Numbered from the stretch's first letter, positions 1 to 7,526 are shown. The stretch: 9,675 nt of DNA from Schleiferiaceae bacterium (GCA_030831045.1 JAURMB010000047.1:1-9675), one strand, 5' to 3'. The notes: generated by a model from the sequence alone, not told the origin. Numbers and translations are program-made.

Positions 1-103
1 ATGAAATCGACTCGCCTTCTTGGCCTGCCAAGCGGTTCACGTACACGCGCTGATCTTTTTGCACTTTGTACTGCAGCCCTGCTATTTCTACAATTGCGTA
101 CAT
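1..103 (-). CDS. rplU: 50S ribosomal protein L21, N-terminal fragment (cut by window edge)
   Basis: Reading the minus strand from the ATG at 103-101 gives a 34-codon open frame that begins MYAIVEIAGLQYKVQKDQRV and continues with YVNRLAGQEGESIS before the window ends. This matches the start of bacterial L21 (MYAIVE-GGKQ/AGxQ-xKV pattern), a protein of the large ribosomal subunit that binds 23S rRNA. Only the N-terminal third is present, and rpmA (L27) would be expected just beyond the edge. No Shine-Dalgarno is evident. The leader is A-rich (aagaaaa), as is common in Bacteroidota. It is divergent from the M16 peptidase operon. Truncation is by the window, not by mutation. Confidence 0.9.
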   Translation of the reverse strand, partial: MYAIVEIAGLQYKVQKDQRVYVNRLAGQEGESIS

Positions 104-124
104 AACGAATTTTCTTAGGGGCTG

Positions 125-153
125 CAAAGATAGGATAAAAATCGCGACTTCAA
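125..153 (-). promoter_or_regulatory. Putative rplU promoter, Bacteroidota sigma-A type
   Basis: The minus strand has TATCTTTG at 132-125, a perfect match to the Bacteroidota -7 element TAnnTTTG. A TTG at 153-151 lies 18 nt upstream, close to the usual spacing for the -33 TTTG/TTG element. A start site near 118 would give a leader of about 15 nt before the rplU ATG at 103. The match is direct; use as a promoter is inferred. Confidence 0.65.
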
Positions 154-225
154 GCGCCGCGTGCTGCAAACAATTTTAAGCAGTGCATGTAAGATACCCA
201 GTCCGCGCGGCAACTAACCCCATCG

Positions 226-233
226 TATCTTCG
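226..233 (+). promoter_or_regulatory. Weak candidate -7 box for the M16 peptidase operon
   Basis: TATCTTCG matches TAnnTTTG with one mismatch and ends 23 bp before the ATG at 257. I see no clear TTTG/TTG about 20 nt upstream, so this is only the best candidate in the 153 bp spacer. The spacer otherwise shows nothing beyond the divergent rplU promoter. Confidence 0.3.
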
Positions 234-256
234 ACCTCCTTTACCAATTAATTGAC

Positions 257-1570
257 ATGAAGCACTCTTTTCTCGGACTCGCACTTGTCCTCGCCGCCGT
301 GGCCCAGCCGCTGAGCGCGCAGATCAAGTACGAATCCTACGACCTGCCCAACGGCCTTCACGTGATCCTGCACCAAGACAACAGCAACCCGCTGGTCGCG
401 GTTTCGGTTTTGTACCACGTGGGTTCCAAAGATGAAATTCCCACCCGTACCGGATTCGCGCACTTCTTTGAGCACCTGCTCTTCGAAGGCTCCGCCAACA
501 TTGGACGCGGAGAGTACATGCAGCTCATTCAGTCCAACGGGGGTGCCCTCAACGCCAACACGAGCAACGACCGCACGTTTTACTACGAACTGCTGCCGTC
601 GAATCAACTGGAGCTCGGACTTTGGATGGAAGCAGAGCGCATGCTCCATGCCAAAATCGACCAGGTAGGTGTAGACACCCAGCGCGAAGTCGTCAAAGAA
701 GAAAAGCGCCAGCGCGTCGACAACCAGCCCTACGCCAGCTTCTTGAGCGAAATGTTCAAGCGCGCCTTCAAGCAACACAACTACCGTTGGGTTCCGATTG
801 GCTCAATGGAGGACCTGAACGCGGCCAAGCTCGACGAGTTCATGGCCTTTTACAAAAAGTACTACATCCCCAACAACGCAACCCTGTCGATTGCGGGAGA
901 CATTGATGTGGCCCAAACCAAGGCCATGATTCAAAAGTACTTTGCCGACATTCCCAAGGGTGCGTCGGTGCAGCGCCCGAGTGCCTACGAACCGCCCCTT
1001 GGTGGTGAGGTGGTCGATACCATTTACGACAACATCCAAATCCCCGCCGTCTTTGCGGGCTACCGCATGGTGAGCGAAACGCACCCTGATGCCTACGCCC
1101 TTCAAATGCTTACCACGGCGTTGAGCGACGGACCGAGTTCCCGCTTTTCCAAGCGCATGGTCGACCAAGACCAAAGCGCCCTCCAGGTTGCCGCGTTTCC
1201 GTTTGCTATGGAGCACCACGGCGTGTTCATTGCCTTGGCCCTCGCCAACGGCGCCACGACCACGGGAGCCCTCATGACGACCATGGAAGAAGAAATTGCT
1301 AAAATGCAGAACGAGCCCCTGAGCGAAAAGGAATTCACCAAGCTGCTCAACAAGGTGGAATCGGAGTTTGTCACGCGCAATTCCAACGTAGCCGGTATCG
1401 CCGAAAACCTGGCCAACTACCACGTATACTACGGCGATGCCAACCTGGTCAACACCGAAATCGAGCGCTACCGCCAGGTTACGCCTGCCGACATTCAGCG
1501 CGTCGCCAAGACCTACCTCAAACCCGAGAACCGCGTTGTCCTTCACTACCTGCCCAAATCCGCACAATAA
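257..1570 (+). CDS. Exported M16B zinc peptidase, catalytic subunit (insulinase/pitrilysin family)
   Basis: This 437-residue protein is a metallopeptidase of the M16B type, which usually degrades peptides in a clamshell of two half-proteins. Residues 1-21 form a signal peptide (MKHSFLGLALVLAAVAQPLSA, cleaved before Q22), so it acts in the periplasm or outside. The inverted zinc motif HFFEH is at 69-73 (ligands H69 and H73, catalytic E72). The third ligand is probably E149, in REVVKEEKRQR, 76 residues after H73 as in M16B enzymes. The N-terminal M16 domain spans about 25-170 and the C-terminal M16 domain about 190-420. In the second domain R296 is present, but the position expected for the R/Y-pair tyrosine, 13 residues on, is L309. 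The next gene starts 3 bp after the stop and encodes a partner that has the R/Y pair but no zinc site, so the two very likely form one heterodimeric enzyme. Substrate is unknown. Confidence 0.92.
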   Translation: MKHSFLGLALVLAAVAQPLSAQIKYESYDLPNGLHVILHQDNSNPLVAVSVLYHVGSKDEIPTRTGFAHFFEHLLFEGSANIGRGEYMQLIQSNGGALNANTSNDRTFYYELLPSNQLELGLWMEAERMLHAKIDQVGVDTQREVVKEEKRQRVDNQPYASFLSEMFKRAFKQHNYRWVPIGSMEDLNAAKLDEFMAFYKKYYIPNNATLSIAGDIDVAQTKAMIQKYFADIPKGASVQRPSAYEPPLGGEVVDTIYDNIQIPAVFAGYRMVSETHPDAYALQMLTTALSDGPSSRFSKRMVDQDQSALQVAAFPFAMEHHGVFIALALANGATTTGALMTTMEEEIAKMQNEPLSEKEFTKLLNKVESEFVTRNSNVAGIAENLANYHVYYGDANLVNTEIERYRQVTPADIQRVAKTYLKPENRVVLHYLPKSAQ

Positions 1571-1573
1571 GCC

Positions 1574-3610
1574 ATGAAACGCATTTTTATCGCCTTATCA
1601 CTCGTGGCTACGGTAGCCGCCAGCGCCCAGCTTGACCGCAGCATCCGTCCGGCCGCCGCTCCGGCGCGCACTCCGACCATTGCTCAGTACCAAAAGTTTC
1701 AACTCAAAAACGGACTGACCGTGCTTTTGGTGGAGGACCACAAACTTCCGCGACTCGGACTCACCCTTTCGTTGGACCTCGGCGAAGTGTACGAGGGGCC
1801 CAAAGCAGGAACCTTGAGCCTGATGGGCGACTTGCTTTCGGAGGGCACGCAGTCCTACACGAAGGAGGCCCTTGACGAAAAAGTCGACTTCATTGGTGCC
1901 CGATTGGGTACCGGCGGAAGTCAGGTCAGTGCCGGCGGCCTGAGTAAGTACGCTAACGACCTTTTTGCACTTGCAGCCGAAGTTGCCCGACGCCCGACCT
2001 TTCCCGAGGCAGGATTTGACAAAATCAAGGAACGTACTATTTCGGGTTTGAAAAGCCAAAAGGATGACCCCGCAGCAATTCAAACGAACATCTTCAACGC
2101 CCGCGCCTTCGGAGCCCAGCATCCAAGTGGCGAGTTGATTACCGAAACCAGTGTGTCGCAAATCACGCTAGCCGACTGCAAGATGGCGTACCAAACCTAC
2201 TGGAAGCCCAACGTAGCAACCCTAACCATCGTCGGAGATATCGACCTGGCCCGCGCCAAGGCGCTCGCTGAAGCTCATTTTGGCGGATGGAAGGGCAAAT
2301 TTGTCCAAAAGCAGCGCTTTCCGGCACCAGCTGACCTCAACGGAATCAGCATTCAGGTTGCCAACCGCCCGTCTAGCGTGCAGTCCAACATTCAAATTGG
2401 CAACACGATTCAGCTGCCGGTGGGTCATCCCGACCTTGAGGCCCTTCGCGTCATGAACGAAATCCTGGGCGCAGGTTCTGCGGGTCGGTTGTTCCGCAAC
2501 CTTCGCGAAGACAAGGCCTACACCTACGGGGCTTACTCTTCGTTTGGAACCTCGCGCTTTACCAGCATCATCGAGGCGTCCGCCGAAGTGCGCAACGCAG
2601 TGACCGACAGCGCTGTGGAGCAGTTCCTGCTCGAAATCAACCGCATCCGCACGGAGTCGGTGAGCGCTGACGAACTCCGTTCCGCCAAAAACAACCTCGC
2701 TGGTGGTTTTGGTCGCTCGCTGGAGCGCCCCGAAACCGTCGCGAGCATGGCCGGAAACACGTTGATTTACAACCTTCCCGCCGACTACTACAACGGATAC
2801 CTGAAGCGCCTTGAGGCCGTTACGGCGCAAGATGTGCAGCGCGTAGCCCAGAAGTACTGGAAGGCCGACAAGCTCCTCATCAGCATTGTGGGCAAGGCGG
2901 CCGACATCGCCAAGCCCCTCGAGCGTTTGGGCTATTCCATCAGCTACGTTGATTTTGAGGGCAAGCCTACCGAGGCACCGAAGTTTGATGCCGTTCCCGC
3001 AGGCCTCACGGCTAAGGCGGTACTGGAGTCCGCCCTTAAGGCTATGGGCGGAATGGACCGCATCAATGCGCTGAAATCGGTGAATTGGACCCAGGAAGCG
3101 AGCCTTATGGGCATAACCATCAAGGCGGAGGTTGCCTTCACGGCCCCAAGCACGCTGATTCAAAAGCAGACCTCGCCCATGGGAACCAGCGAAACGCGCT
3201 ACGAGGGCGACAACGTAACGGTCCTGGAGAATGGCGCTGCCAAAGCGCTGTCGGCAGACGAAAAGGCCGAACTTATGGCCGACCGGTTTTTGGTTGACGA
3301 ACTCGGCCTGCTCAAGCGGACCGACCTCAAGCTTCAAGCGACCAAGGTTGACGTTAACGGCGAGGCGTGCTACGCCATCGAGGTCCCCAAAGCGGGCAGC
3401 GATCCTGTGGTCAAGCTGTACAGCGTCGCGACCGGTTTGCGCATTCGCGAGGCCCGCACGAAAGAGGGACCCCAAGGCAAAGCCGTGGTAAACGTGGACT
3501 ACAGCGACTACCGCGAGGTGGGCGGAATAAAGTTTCCGCACGAGTCCAAAATGCCGCTTCAGCCCGGACTGGACCTCATTTTCAAGACCACGGTACTGGA
3601 CGTGAAGTAA
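1574..3610 (+). CDS. Exported M16B peptidase-like partner subunit, zinc site lost, with C-terminal extension
   Basis: This 678-residue protein starts with a signal peptide (MKRIFIALSLVATVAASAQ, cleavage near A18/Q19). Residues about 38-215 and 255-455 are two M16 domains. Where the upstream protein has HFFEH, this one reads SLMGD (82-86), so both His ligands and the catalytic Glu are gone and it cannot bind catalytic zinc in the usual way. It does keep R305 and Y318 (AGRLF...AYTYG), the spacing of the R/Y pair that shapes the M16 active site. This is the pattern of the non-catalytic subunit in M16B heterodimers and in mitochondrial processing peptidase. Residues about 475-678 are an extra domain with alternating beta-like segments, which I read as resembling the LolA/outer-membrane-lipoprotein-carrier fold often fused to Bacteroidota M16 proteins; that part is tentative. 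It forms an operon with the catalytic subunit (3 bp gap), and an intrinsic terminator follows 25 bp after the stop. Confidence 0.9.
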   Translation: MKRIFIALSLVATVAASAQLDRSIRPAAAPARTPTIAQYQKFQLKNGLTVLLVEDHKLPRLGLTLSLDLGEVYEGPKAGTLSLMGDLLSEGTQSYTKEALDEKVDFIGARLGTGGSQVSAGGLSKYANDLFALAAEVARRPTFPEAGFDKIKERTISGLKSQKDDPAAIQTNIFNARAFGAQHPSGELITETSVSQITLADCKMAYQTYWKPNVATLTIVGDIDLARAKALAEAHFGGWKGKFVQKQRFPAPADLNGISIQVANRPSSVQSNIQIGNTIQLPVGHPDLEALRVMNEILGAGSAGRLFRNLREDKAYTYGAYSSFGTSRFTSIIEASAEVRNAVTDSAVEQFLLEINRIRTESVSADELRSAKNNLAGGFGRSLERPETVASMAGNTLIYNLPADYYNGYLKRLEAVTAQDVQRVAQKYWKADKLLISIVGKAADIAKPLERLGYSISYVDFEGKPTEAPKFDAVPAGLTAKAVLESALKAMGGMDRINALKSVNWTQEASLMGITIKAEVAFTAPSTLIQKQTSPMGTSETRYEGDNVTVLENGAAKALSADEKAELMADRFLVDELGLLKRTDLKLQATKVDVNGEACYAIEVPKAGSDPVVKLYSVATGLRIREARTKEGPQGKAVVNVDYSDYREVGGIKFPHESKMPLQPGLDLIFKTTVLDVK

Positions 3611-3635
3611 ACGCTACGTTCTACCTCAATACCAA

Positions 3636-3666
3636 AGCCATCCGCCCCGGGCGGGTGGCTTTTTTT
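3636..3666 (+). terminator. Rho-independent terminator of the M16 operon
   Basis: A GC-rich inverted repeat pairs agccatccgc (3636-3645) with gcgggtggct (3651-3660). It forms 10 pairs including one T-G wobble, with a 5-nt loop, and is followed by a run of seven T (3660-3666). It lies 25 bp after the M16 stop. The T-run overlaps the stop codon (3667-3665) of the convergent EamA gene. There is no matching T-run on the minus strand, so it looks unidirectional. Confidence 0.88.
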
Positions 3667-4540
3667 ATGCTTTTTTATTGACGAGGTAAACCCCGAGTAC
3701 GATGGCAGCCATTCCGCCAAAGTGGTGGGCAAGGATGGTTTCGCCCATGCCTACGCCCCAGGCCAGGGCGACCACCGGAATGAGGTAGGTCGTCGACGCC
3801 GCCATCAAAGGCGTGGTGAGCGCGATCAGCCGGTTAAAAAGCACGGTGGCGATTCCGGTCCCCACAATGCCCAAAAAGGCGAGTGCGGCAATGGCGGCCC
3901 CAAAGTGCTCCATGCGTACGGTGTTCCACACCTCGGTGACGCCGAGGATTCCGAGCGACATCGGCACCGTCAAGAGCATGACAAACAAGGTGATTCCGCG
4001 GGGCGATAAATGGCCCAGCTTTGACCCAATCGTGTTGATGCTTACCCCATAAAAGCCAGCGGCTAAAATGGCCAGCAGCAGGTAGGTTGGGTCGATTTCT
4101 TGACCCGGAACCACCGCGCGCCACGGACTAATCAGCAGCACCGCCCCCAGCAATCCCAGGGCCACTCCCCAAACTTGAATGCGGCGAAGCGTGCGCCCAA
4201 AAGCTAGAACCCCGACGAGCAGGGCAAAGACCGGAGTCATGGCGTTGGCGACGCCCACCACGCCCGAGGGGACGTGGGCTACCGCAATCGGAAAAAGTAT
4301 GTAGGGCAGCGAGTTGCCCATGAGGGCCACCACCAGCAGCGGCCAAAAATCGGCACGGCGAAACTCCCCAAAGTGCTTGCGCGAGATGACGAGCACGGCT
4401 GCGGCAGCAAACAGCAGGCGCATGGCTCCGATTTGAATTGCTTCAAAGCTTTGAAGCGCAATCTTCATCAGCATGAACGACGAGCCCCAGACCAAAACAA
4501 GTCCGATAAAAAGCCCCCAGGCCAAGCCAGATCGATTCAT
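3665..4540 (-). CDS. EamA/DMT-family inner-membrane transporter (RhaT/YdcZ-like permease)
   Basis: This 291-residue, strongly hydrophobic protein has about ten predicted membrane helices in two repeated EamA halves. Visible family marks are the first helix with LVLVWGSSFMLMKIAL (about 15-30), the helix with IQIGAMRLLFAAAAV, the loop-helix VAHVPSGVVGVANAMTPVFA, and near the end NRLIALTTPLMAASTTYLIPVVA, typical of drug/metabolite exporters. Substrate cannot be told from sequence. The open frame extends upstream to 4735, but those 65 residues are polar, unlike the family and antisense to ctaA; the ATG at 4540 gives the family's usual length and membrane start. A TACCTTTG box ends 7 bp before that ATG, implying a nearly leaderless mRNA. 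It is divergent from ctaA and convergent with the M16 operon. The last residues are VNKKA, overlapping the opposing terminator. Confidence 0.88.
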   Translation of the reverse strand: MNRSGLAWGLFIGLVLVWGSSFMLMKIALQSFEAIQIGAMRLLFAAAAVLVISRKHFGEFRRADFWPLLVVALMGNSLPYILFPIAVAHVPSGVVGVANAMTPVFALLVGVLAFGRTLRRIQVWGVALGLLGAVLLISPWRAVVPGQEIDPTYLLLAILAAGFYGVSINTIGSKLGHLSPRGITLFVMLLTVPMSLGILGVTEVWNTVRMEHFGAAIAALAFLGIVGTGIATVLFNRLIALTTPLMAASTTYLIPVVALAWGVGMGETILAHHFGGMAAIVLGVYLVNKKA

Positions 4541-4547
4541 GAGGCGG

Positions 4548-4566
4548 CAAAGGTACGCTACCTTTA
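4548..4566. promoter_or_regulatory. Divergent palindromic core promoter for the EamA gene and ctaA
   Basis: The 31 bp between the two start codons contains a perfect inverted repeat, aaaggta-cgc-tacctttt-like: AAAGGTA (4549-4555), 3 bp, TACCTTT (4559-4565). Read outward, the arms give TACCTTTG on the minus strand (4555-4548), a perfect TAnnTTTG box, and TACCTTTA on the plus strand (4559-4566), one mismatch. Expected start sites fall within a few bases of the EamA ATG (4540) and the ctaA ATG (4572). I see no convincing -33 TTG for either side. The repeat could instead, or also, bind a regulator. Confidence 0.55.
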
Positions 4567-4571
4567 ATGCC

Positions 4572-5669
4572 ATGAATGCACGGCTTGTTTCGGCCCCTTG
4601 GCTGCTTCGCTTCCTTCGTTGGTCCATTGTACTTAACCTACTCGTGATGCTGGCCGGCTCGGTCGTGCGCATGACGGGCTCCGGCATGGGATGCCCCGAC
4701 TGGCCCAAATGCTTCGGACTGGCGATTCCGCCCACCCGCGCGGAACAGGTGACGTGGTCCCCCGCAACGGTTTACCAGCAGGGCCAAATGGTGCTGCACG
4801 ACGGGGCGTTTTGGGTGGCGCAGGCCGACCACGCACCGCAGACCGAGTTCTCTGAGCAGTTGTGGACGAAGTACACCCGCCACAGCTACGCAACTTTTAA
4901 TCCGGTTCACACCTGGATCGAGTTCATCAATCGATTGCTCGGAGTGCTGCTCGGCATTCCCGTGCTGCTGGCGGCGGCGGCGAGCTTACGGTATGTGCGC
5001 AGCCACCCCTGGTGGTTCATTACGATGCTCGGCGTGTTGGCGACCTTGGCTTTTGAGGCGTGGCTGGGCAAAGTTGTGGTCGACGGAAACCTGGTGCCGC
5101 ACCACATTACCTACCACATGCTCGGAGCCTACGTGCTCTTGGCTCTGCTGACGGTGCTGTTTCGCAACGTACACAGCCTGGCAGAACAGAATTTATGGCG
5201 GGCAGAGCCGCCGGTAGGGCCGAGCGACCTCCAACCCCTGATCGCCGGATTCGCCTTGCTGGCGGCCCTGCTTCTCGGCCAGACGGTGCTCGGCACGGGC
5301 GTGCGCGAAGGCGTTGATGCCCTCGTGCACCAGCTCGGATTCAGCGCGTCCCGCGACGGTTGGGTGGGCCAGCTTGAACCGGGAATTTTAATCCACCGCA
5401 GCTTCAGCCTTCTGCTCCTGGCTTTGTCGTACTGGCTTTACCGCCGGTCCGCTGGGCGAGCGGGGCTTCGTGCGCGTGCGGGGCTGGTGCTGCTGCTGCT
5501 GTGCTCCGAAGCCGCGGTCGGTGCGGCGCTGTACTACCTTGACTTGCCGCGCGGACTTCAACCGCTCCACTTGATGCTGAGCGCCGCGGCCTGGATGCTG
5601 CTCGTCGACGCGGTGGCTAAGGCCGGACTGATGCTCCGCGCCACTCGAGCGTCTCGAGGTAGCGCGTGA
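4572..5669 (+). CDS. ctaA: Heme A synthase, CtaA/COX15 family
   Basis: This 365-residue membrane protein oxidises the C8 methyl of heme O to make heme A for aa3/caa3-type cytochrome oxidases. Its first helix leads into GSVVRMTGSGMGCPDWPKC (29-47), the family signature with the C41/C47 pair in the first external loop. Conserved heme-binding histidines are H113 (HTWIEFINR), H182 (or H178, in HHITYHMLGA), H275 (ILIHRS) and H333 (LQPLHLM). About eight helices are visible. The loop at about 60-110 is long and contains a small aromatic segment (VYQQGQMVLHDGAFWVAQ, then TKYTRHSYATFN), as I recall for Bacteroidota homologues. The ATG at 4572 is chosen because it begins just before the first helix. 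Upstream in-frame ATGs at 4473 and 4539 would run into the divergent EamA gene and add polar residues. The 3' end overlaps gldD by 53 bp on the opposite strand. Other heme/oxidase genes are not adjacent here. Confidence 0.92.
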   Translation: MNARLVSAPWLLRFLRWSIVLNLLVMLAGSVVRMTGSGMGCPDWPKCFGLAIPPTRAEQVTWSPATVYQQGQMVLHDGAFWVAQADHAPQTEFSEQLWTKYTRHSYATFNPVHTWIEFINRLLGVLLGIPVLLAAAASLRYVRSHPWWFITMLGVLATLAFEAWLGKVVVDGNLVPHHITYHMLGAYVLLALLTVLFRNVHSLAEQNLWRAEPPVGPSDLQPLIAGFALLAALLLGQTVLGTGVREGVDALVHQLGFSASRDGWVGQLEPGILIHRSFSLLLLALSYWLYRRSAGRAGLRARAGLVLLLLCSEAAVGAALYYLDLPRGLQPLHLMLSAAAWMLLVDAVAKAGLMLRATRASRGSA

Positions 5670-6213
5670 ATTCGCCCTCAAAAAACTGATGCACCGGAGC
5701 TAAGCTGTCGGCGTTCGGGTGTGCGAACACATACAGGGCTCCGCGCACAAAGTGCTGGGTGCTGTCGGTAGCGTAAAACTGAAGGCCGCTGGCGGCATTT
5801 CCCCCAATGCGGAACAAAATTCCGTACACCTTAAGCGAGTCGTTCACGTACACCATTTGGCTCATGCCGTCAGCTGCCACGCTGTGCTTCATCGCGAGCT
5901 CGTGGGCGTCATCGATGAGCTGTGCAAGGTTTCCGCGCACCGGCACATAGGTAAACTGAACGCGACCCTGGCAAAACGGGTACACGAGGTCGCCCCATCC
6001 GGCCTGCTGCTGGGTTTCCCAGTTTGCGTTGGGGTGGTGAGTGAAGCTAAAGGGAACGGGGGCCTCTAGCGCAACGCCGTCGCCCGCGGGCACTTCGATG
6101 CGTGGGTATCCTTTAGGTTTCGGAACCAAGGCCGAATCAGGCCAAAATACCGCGGCAGCGAGTCCCAAAGCCGCGACGGCCCCCACGCTCCAAAGAACGT
6201 GGCTAATTTTCAT
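5617..6213 (-). CDS. gldD: Gliding motility protein GldD
   Basis: This 198-residue protein matches GldD, required for gliding and for the type IX secretion machinery in Bacteroidota that have it. It is also kept in some non-gliding species. Recognisable parts are VPKPKGYPRIEVP (30-42), the PVPFSF segment, LAQLIDDAHELAMKH (96-110), ADGMSQ, VYGILFRIGGNAASGLQFYATDSTQHFVRGALYVFAHPNADS (129-170) and a C-terminal helix ending in RYLETLEWRG. Residues about 5-24 are hydrophobic and would act as a signal or anchor. GldD is usually listed as a lipoprotein, but there is no cysteine anywhere in the first 78 residues, so no lipobox. Its start overlaps the gldE stop by 11 bp (ATGAAAATTAG), which suggests translational coupling. 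Its 3' end overlaps ctaA antisense. No terminator is visible after it. Confidence 0.9.
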   Translation of the reverse strand: MKISHVLWSVGAVAALGLAAAVFWPDSALVPKPKGYPRIEVPAGDGVALEAPVPFSFTHHPNANWETQQQAGWGDLVYPFCQGRVQFTYVPVRGNLAQLIDDAHELAMKHSVAADGMSQMVYVNDSLKVYGILFRIGGNAASGLQFYATDSTQHFVRGALYVFAHPNADSLAPVHQFFEGEFTRYLETLEWRGASVRP

Positions 6214-7498
6214 GGCGGATCACTTTCACGCGCACAATGCGGCGGCGGTCGCAGGCCTCTACCGTCCAGGTAATGGGGCCTGCGGCAAGGGTTTCTCCTT
6301 TGTGGGGCATGCGGCCGAGCTGCTCCAAAATCAGTCCGGCTAGGGTGTCTGCCTCGCCGCGTTCGAGTTCCTCGGGCGCAATATCCATGGTGCGCAGCAC
6401 GTCGTGCAGCGGCGTGCGCGCCTCAAACACGAAGGTGCGCTCGTCGAGCTGGGTGTGGGTTTGTTCTTCGGTGTCGAACTCGTCGTTGATTTCGCCCACA
6501 ATTTCTTCCATCACGTCTTCGAGCGTCACGACGCCCGAAACGCCGCCGTACTCATCAACCACCACGGCCATGTGCATCTTCTTGGTCCTGAAGTCGCCCA
6601 GCAGGTCGTCGATCTTCATGTTTTCTGAAGCAAACATCGCTGGGCGAATCAACTGCTGCCACGCCGACGTCGCTTCAGAACCCAGCATCGGCAGCAAATC
6701 CTTGGAGTGCAGTATGCCTATAATGCGGTCGCGCTGCTCCTGGTACACGGGCAAGCGCGAGTATCCGCTTTCGGTTACCACCTTGAGCACGTCTTCAAGG
6801 TTGGCGTCGGCGCTGAGGTCCACCAAATCTTGGCGAGGGGTGCAAATCTGCTTGATGCTGGTCGATCCGAAGCGCACAATTTCGCGCAGCCATTTTTTTT
6901 GCTGGGTGTTGGTTGCGCTGCTGTCGGTCAACTTGAGCGCTTCTTCGAGCTGCGCCACGGTCACGGTAGACGACTTGGTTCCGCCCGTGCTGAGCGTCCG
7001 CGACGTGAACATTAAGCTTTTGGCCAAGGGCCGGGCCGCTGCCATGGCCGCACGAACCACGGGAGCCATCGCTAAACTTACCGCGATCCGCTTTTGGTTT
7101 GAAAGCGATTTGGGCATCACTTCACCGAACAGAAGCAGTACCGCCGTAGCAAGACCCGTTTCGAGCAACGCCCGAAGCCAATCCATCATGCCGTCGTTGA
7201 TGGCCTGGCCGATCCACAGCCCCCATACCAGCACAAAGGCCAGGTTAAAGAAGTTGTTCCAAATCAGAAGGGTGGCGAGCAGCGATTCCGGATGCCGGCA
7301 GAGTTCCAGTACCCCTGAGCCTCCGGTCCGGCGCTCGAGCTCATCTTTTTCGCTCGGACTCAGCGCAAAAAACGCAACCTCTGAAGCTGATGCCATAAAC
7401 GAACCGGCCAGCAAGAGCACAAGTACGATCCACGTCACGGCGGTGTCGCCCGCGTCGATGGCTAAAAAAGAGAAACTCGGTAAAGGGTCAGGGTCCAA
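6203..7498 (-). CDS. gldE: Gliding-motility-associated protein GldE, CNNM/CBS/CorC domain membrane protein
   Basis: This 431-residue protein has the layout of the HlyC/CorC (TlyC-like) family. A DUF21/CNNM membrane domain at about 20-160 includes ASASEVAFFALSPSEKDEL (36-54) and LLFGEVMPKSLSNQK (122-136). A CBS pair follows at about 216-345 (ICTPRQDLVDL, SGYSRLPVYQEQRDRIIGILHSKDLL, then MHMAVVVDEYGGVSGVVTLEDVMEEIVGEI). A CorC_HlyC domain is at about 350-430 (ADTLAGLILEQLGRMPHKGE). Next to gldD this is GldE, which supports GldD in gliding; related proteins are linked to magnesium or cobalt export. The start appears to be TTG at 7498, giving MDPDPLPS, the N-terminus I recall for GldE. There is no in-frame ATG between the upstream stop (7516-7514) and mid-helix M35. 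It lies 28 bp after ssb and overlaps gldD by 11 bp. Confidence 0.92.
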   Translation of the reverse strand: MDPDPLPSFSFLAIDAGDTAVTWIVLVLLLAGSFMASASEVAFFALSPSEKDELERRTGGSGVLELCRHPESLLATLLIWNNFFNLAFVLVWGLWIGQAINDGMMDWLRALLETGLATAVLLLFGEVMPKSLSNQKRIAVSLAMAPVVRAAMAAARPLAKSLMFTSRTLSTGGTKSSTVTVAQLEEALKLTDSSATNTQQKKWLREIVRFGSTSIKQICTPRQDLVDLSADANLEDVLKVVTESGYSRLPVYQEQRDRIIGILHSKDLLPMLGSEATSAWQQLIRPAMFASENMKIDDLLGDFRTKKMHMAVVVDEYGGVSGVVTLEDVMEEIVGEINDEFDTEEQTHTQLDERTFVFEARTPLHDVLRTMDIAPEELERGEADTLAGLILEQLGRMPHKGETLAAGPITWTVEACDRRRIVRVKVIRHEN

Positions 7499-7526
7499 AA
7501 CGATGCAGTAGGTTCAACGCCAAGGC

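Noticed and set aside
803..1567. Antisense open frame opposite the first M16 gene
   Set aside because: No recognisable domain, and it is fully covered by the conserved peptidase on the other strand.
2222..3541. Long antisense open frame (439 codons) opposite the second M16 gene
   Set aside because: It is a shadow of a GC-rich gene: low-complexity His/Val/Gly-rich translation, no family features, and the plus strand encodes a well-conserved protein.
4473..4571. Upstream extension of the ctaA open frame
   Set aside because: It overlaps the divergent EamA gene and adds polar residues ahead of the first helix; the ATG at 4572 fits the family and follows a promoter-like box.
4541..4735. Upstream extension of the EamA open frame by 65 residues
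   Set aside because: The added residues are polar and Arg/Ser-rich, unlike any transporter N-terminus, and lie antisense to the start of ctaA. The ATG at 4540 gives the normal length.
5644..5658. CTCGAG-cgt-CTCGAG hairpin at the ctaA end as a terminator
   Set aside because: The stem is only 6 bp, flanking bases do not pair and no T-run follows on either strand; it lies inside both coding sequences.
6237..7511. Long plus-strand open frame (424 codons) opposite gldE
   Set aside because: The translation is Ser/Arg-rich without domain features and mirrors the codon pattern of gldE, which is clearly the real gene.
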